From positions 62,001-126,000 of the forward strand of contig JAFQDM010000033.1 in NCBI GenBank assembly GCA_017416065.1: DNA of 64,000 nt. Reading direction: 5' to 3'. The notes beneath the pieces are model-generated. The model was not told the origin of the DNA and made no database searches. It saw only the letters and a list, made by a program, of their open reading frames with translations. The position numbers were made by a program, and so were the translations under genes. The DNA is from Ruminococcus sp. Its GTDB lineage: Bacteria; Bacillota; Clostridia; Oscillospirales; Acutalibacteraceae. Of the stretch, positions 60,917-64,000 are shown piece after piece. The stretch's first letter is position 1. Each line of letters opens with the position of its first letter.

Positions 60917-61873
60917 ATGAAAAAGTTTATTTCTTCCATCCTCATTCTTTTGCTGGCCTTCAGCCTATCCTTCAGCCTTTGCGCTTGCAAGGATGCAGAA
61001 AATGAAGCCTCAAACGAAAAGCTTCAGATCATTGCCACTATATTCCCACAGTTCGACTTTGCACGTGAGCTTGCGGGGGATAAAGCACAGGTGCAGATGC
61101 TCATAACTCCCGGCACGGAATCCCACAGCTTCGAGCCCACCACCTCTGACATAATGGCAATAAACGATTGCGACATATTCATCTACACAGGCGGTGAATC
61201 CGACAGCTGGATCGACAGTCTGCTGAAAAACACAGACAACAAGGATATGACGGTGATATCACTTATGCAGTGTGTGCCGGACACAAAGCAGATTGAAGAC
61301 ACACACCATTCAGAGCACGAACAGGAGCATCACCACAACCACAGTCACACAGACGAACACGTGTGGACCTCCCCCGTAAATGCAATGATGATCGCTGAGA
61401 AAATATGCGCGCAGATGTGTGCACGCGACAGCGCAAACGCAGACTACTACCGCAATAACCTCAGCCAATACCTTGCAAAGCTCAGCACTCTGGACTCAGA
61501 ATTCAGAGAAGTAACGGAAAATGCAAGTCGCCGCACCTTTGTATTTGCAGACAGATACCCCTTAACCTATTTTTCAAGTGAATATGGTCTTGAGCACCAC
61601 GCAGCTTTCTCAGGCTGTTCTGATGACACAGAGCCCTCTGCCGCCACGGTTGCAAGGCTTGTGGATATTGTAAAAGAGGAGAACATCCCCGTTGTACTCA
61701 AGATCGAGCTCAGCTCAGACTCCATTGCAAATACAATCAGCAAGGAAACGGGTGCAGAGGTTATGACCTTTTATTCCTGCCACAACATCTCAAGGAATGA
61801 TTTTGAAAACGGAGAAACCTATCTTTCACTAATGCAAAAAAATGTAGCGACCCTGCAGGCAGCTCTTAACTGA
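60917..61873 (+). CDS. Zinc/manganese ABC transporter substrate-binding lipoprotein (ZnuA-like)
   Basis: A 318-residue cluster 9 binding protein. The lipobox CAC-like segment (LSFSLCAC) puts the lipidated Cys near residue 24. ATIFPQFDFARELAGD and TPGTESHSFEPTTSDI carry the first His ligand, a His-rich loop (HHSEHEQEHHHNHSHTDEH, about 131-149) precedes VWTSPVNAM, and FADRYPLTYF follows. The His-rich loop points to zinc. No permease or ATPase gene adjoins it, so it must use components encoded elsewhere. No Zur box recognised. Confidence 0.92.
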   Translation: MKKFISSILILLLAFSLSFSLCACKDAENEASNEKLQIIATIFPQFDFARELAGDKAQVQMLITPGTESHSFEPTTSDIMAINDCDIFIYTGGESDSWIDSLLKNTDNKDMTVISLMQCVPDTKQIEDTHHSEHEQEHHHNHSHTDEHVWTSPVNAMMIAEKICAQMCARDSANADYYRNNLSQYLAKLSTLDSEFREVTENASRRTFVFADRYPLTYFSSEYGLEHHAAFSGCSDDTEPSAATVARLVDIVKEENIPVVLKIELSSDSIANTISKETGAEVMTFYSCHNISRNDFENGETYLSLMQKNVATLQAALN

Positions 61874-61888
61874 ATCAGATTTATATAA

Positions 61889-61935
61889 AAAACAGTCTTT
61901 CCAAACCTTAATGATCGGAAAGACTGTTTTTATAT
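61889..61935 (+). terminator. Terminator between the ZnuA-like gene and degV
   Basis: Arms AAACAGTCTTTCC and GGAAAGACTGTTT followed by TTATATT; also T-rich on the minus strand. Confidence 0.9.
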
Positions 61936-61949
61936 TAATTCAGAATATA

Positions 61950-62807
61950 TTACTCTGTCATAAAGAGTACACCCAGGGTGTTGGGTCCGCAATGGCTGGA
62001 GACGGTACCGCTTGCACGGGTCAGGAACACTTCCTTAAAGATTCCCTTTGCCTTCACGTACTCAAGCACCTTCTGCTCAAGACCGCCTGTCATAGAAGAA
62101 TAGGTAACGAAGGCGCGGTCGGTTTTAATGTTATCATACTGAGACAGAGTATCGTCAACATACTCAAAGATAACCTTCTCGTACTTTCCGCGGTATTTCT
62201 TGCCAACGCCCATAGCGCCCTGCTGATCGTTGAAGACCTTGATGCTGGGCTTAAGTCCCAGCAGATTTGCACCAAAAGCCGCAAGAGCAGAGCATCTTCC
62301 GCCTGCCTTAAGGAACTCAAGTGTATCAATCACAAAGCTTGCGTGATTATTCTGACTCAAGGCCTGAACCTCTTCTGCCACCTGCTTTGCAGGCATACCC
62401 TTTGCGATCCTCTCTGCTGCTTCAATTGCAAGCAAGCCTGCACCTGTGCTGAGTGAACAGGAGTCAACGGGATACACCTTGTCGTCAAGCTCCTCTGCTG
62501 CAAGGCAACTGTTGCGGAAGCTGCTGGAAAGAGCAGAGCCCAGGCTTATGTATACTATCTCATAGCCCTGGTCAACGTAAGGCTTGAGCTCTGTCACAAT
62601 ATCGTTTATATTGATAGCTGCTGTTTTGGGCAGAGTTTTTGTTTTGTAGTAATTATCAAAAATATCCTCAGAGGTGATCTCTCCATCCTTGTAGGTCTTA
62701 TCGTTCAGAATAACGTGGATGGGAACTGTGCGGATGCTGTATCTCTCACACAGCTCAGGAGTAAGGTCAATTGTGCTGTCAGCAAATAAAAGAACTTTGT
62801 TATCCAT
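61950..62807 (-). CDS. DegV family fatty-acid-binding protein
   Basis: A 285-residue DegV protein: N-terminal LFADSTIDLTPEL, the fatty-acid carboxylate motif TAAININD, ISLGSALSSSFRN, DSCSLSTGAGLL, and the LKAGGRCSALAAFGANLL region. Family members present fatty acids to FakA-type kinases for phospholipid synthesis. No fakA is nearby. It is divergent from the GH31 gene. Confidence 0.95.
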   Translation of the reverse strand: MDNKVLLFADSTIDLTPELCERYSIRTVPIHVILNDKTYKDGEITSEDIFDNYYKTKTLPKTAAININDIVTELKPYVDQGYEIVYISLGSALSSSFRNSCLAAEELDDKVYPVDSCSLSTGAGLLAIEAAERIAKGMPAKQVAEEVQALSQNNHASFVIDTLEFLKAGGRCSALAAFGANLLGLKPSIKVFNDQQGAMGVGKKYRGKYEKVIFEYVDDTLSQYDNIKTDRAFVTYSSMTGGLEQKVLEYVKAKGIFKEVFLTRASGTVSSHCGPNTLGVLFMTE

Positions 62808-62851
62808 AATTATGAGGACTCCTTTTTACAAGTATTTCATAGTAATTGTAG

Positions 62852-62880
62852 TTGTAAAAACCATTTAATTATGCTATACT
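62852..62880 (+). promoter_or_regulatory. Promoter of the GH31 gene
   Basis: TTGTAA, 17-nt spacer, TATACT; about 68 nt of leader. Confidence 0.7.
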
Positions 62881-62953
62881 TTTTTTGTCATTATATATGA
62901 TTATATCTTAAAAATATGAACATTTCAAGTATTTCACAGAAAGGATAAGCAAT

Positions 62954-64000
62954 ATGATAAAAAAATATGTATTCGGCACTCCGTTTGACACGGAAGCAAT
63001 GGTTGCACAGATCCCTGCAGAAAGCGATGCTGTGCCATATTTCTGCACAGATACCTCGGATGGGCTCAGATTCACCCTGGAGCTTGAAAGCTCAGACGCA
63101 ATCTACGGTCTGGGCGAATCTGTGCGCGGCATCAACAAAAGAGGCTACCTCTACAAGGGCTTCTGCTCAGATGACCCCAACCAGACAGAAACCACCAACT
63201 CCCTTTACGGAGCACACAACTTTATGGTAATTGAGCAGAAGGAGCGCATCTTCGGCGTTTTCTTTGACTGTCCTTCCCTCATAAGCTTTGACGTTGCCTT
63301 CACTTACTTTGACAAGCTCATTGTCAGCACGGAAAACAAGAACATCAACGTATATATCATAGACGGCAGCTCCGCTTATGAGATCATTCGCGAGTTCAGA
63401 AATGCCATTGGTATGAGCTACATTCCCCCAATGTGGGCATTCGGCTACACTCAGAGCCGCTGGAGCTACGCAGACCGGGACAGCGTCAGAAGAGTTGTTA
63501 AGGGTCACCGCGACCTGAACATTCCCCTTGATGCCGTTTATCTTGATATTGACTATATGGAGCGCTTCAAGGACTTCACGGTTGACAGCAAAGCCTTTGG
63601 CGACCTTGAAGAATTTGCAAACGAAATGAAAGAGCAGAACATCCGCCTTGTTCCCATTATCGATGCAGGAGTTAAGATCGAGGATGGCTACGATGTGTAC
63701 GAAGAAGGTGTTGAAAACGGCTACTTCTGCACGGATAAGGATGGCAAGCCCTTTGAGGCTTGCGTATGGCCGGGAATGACCCACTTCCCTGATTTTCTCA
63801 ACCCCGATGCAAGGCTCTGGTTCGGCAAAAAGTACAAGATCCTTACAGATATGGGCATAGAGGGCTTCTGGAACGATATGAACGAACCCGCCATCTTCTA
63901 TTCTCAGAACAGTGTAGACAATGCACACAAGCTTGTGAAGAAATATGCAGACAAGGAAGAGCTTACTCTTAAGGAATTTGAGGAGCTCAAGGGCTACTTT
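62954..64000 (+). CDS. GH31 alpha-glucosidase (3' end outside window)
   Basis: 349 codons from the ATG at 62954 (AAAGGATAAG site) to the right edge without a stop. The N-terminal galactose-mutarotase-like domain contains IYGLGESVRGINKRG; the catalytic barrel begins IPPMWAFGYTQSRWSYAD, and the nucleophile Asp is in GFWNDMNEPAIF (about residue 308). It lacks a signal peptide, so it probably cleaves imported maltooligosaccharides or other alpha-glucosides in the cytoplasm. The acid/base region and the C-terminal beta domains lie outside the window. Confidence 0.95.
   Translation, partial: MIKKYVFGTPFDTEAMVAQIPAESDAVPYFCTDTSDGLRFTLELESSDAIYGLGESVRGINKRGYLYKGFCSDDPNQTETTNSLYGAHNFMVIEQKERIFGVFFDCPSLISFDVAFTYFDKLIVSTENKNINVYIIDGSSAYEIIREFRNAIGMSYIPPMWAFGYTQSRWSYADRDSVRRVVKGHRDLNIPLDAVYLDIDYMERFKDFTVDSKAFGDLEEFANEMKEQNIRLVPIIDAGVKIEDGYDVYEEGVENGYFCTDKDGKPFEACVWPGMTHFPDFLNPDARLWFGKKYKILTDMGIEGFWNDMNEPAIFYSQNSVDNAHKLVKKYADKEELTLKEFEELKGYF

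Overview
The window looks like chromosome of an anaerobic, low-to-mid GC Gram-positive bacterium of the Clostridia, most likely Oscillospiraceae (Ruminococcus or Eubacterium siraeum-like). The reasons are several secreted dockerin proteins (including a CotH-dockerin and a subtilase-dockerin), a ferredoxin-linked indolepyruvate oxidoreductase, a SpoIIQ-like peptidase, FtsEX with an M23 hydrolase, consensus sigma-A promoters with strong AGGAGG ribosome sites, and many U-tailed terminators. The species assignment is inference from gene content. There is no sign of a prophage. One IS200-type insertion is the only clear mobile element.

Layout. 1-2691: division operon ftsE-ftsX-M23 hydrolase (the last cut by the left edge). 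2841-8244: PucR-type regulator, sugar-ABC ATPase (UgpC/MsmX type), DUF4830 membrane protein, HAD-Nudix fusion, DUF1624 membrane protein. 8342-9871: XRE repressor divergent from a coiled-coil membrane protein, with paired operators. 10182-11276: ychF. 11372-14629: two-gene dockerin operon with a subtilase. 15061-15177: solitary 5S rRNA gene with its own promoter and terminator. 15432-18323: two convergent lipoproteins, one a substrate-binding fold fused to peptidoglycan-binding repeats and one an L,D-transpeptidase-like protein without the catalytic Cys. 18475-22941: RlmD-type methyltransferase, small membrane protein, DUF1349, bioY, DUF5662, membrane protein. 23165-25403: serC-serA. 25574-29750: M23 peptidase, mgtE behind a structured leader, secreted class-3 lipase. 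29801-33773: tandem coiled-coil paralogues, XRE/operator pair, ldh, zinc-ribbon membrane protein. 33849-34986: CaCA antiporter behind a yybP-ykoY manganese riboswitch. 35402-42632: glnA, then SSS transporter-iorA-iorB-paaK-ACT. 42952-45209: metY and metA (direct sulfhydrylation route). 45357-45839: IS200 transposase. 46127-47566: second dockerin operon. 48042-51706: heterodimeric ABC exporter. 51951-56405: SpoIIQ-like M23, CDP-glycerol transferase, LicD, SDR epimerase (wall glycopolymer genes). 56553-58640: CotH-dockerin. 58845-64000: acyl-CoA ligase, DUF6514, ZnuA-like lipoprotein, DegV, GH31 alpha-glucosidase (cut by the right edge).

Most unexpected observations. (i) Four intergenic tracts are strings of tiny tetraloop hairpins joined by a constant short linker that differs between tracts (TCGATAT, ATATCGC, GTGAAGT, GTGATAT); one tract supplies the 3' end of a coding region. 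(ii) The two dockerin operons share promoter, a 32-nt leader box and a terminator hairpin although their proteins differ. (iii) A long leader before mgtE folds into alternative pairings and matches no riboswitch class I know. (iv) Two enzymes have lost a canonical catalytic residue. (v) In two places a ribosome-binding site lies inside a hairpin arm. All pairing and identity statements were made by eye.
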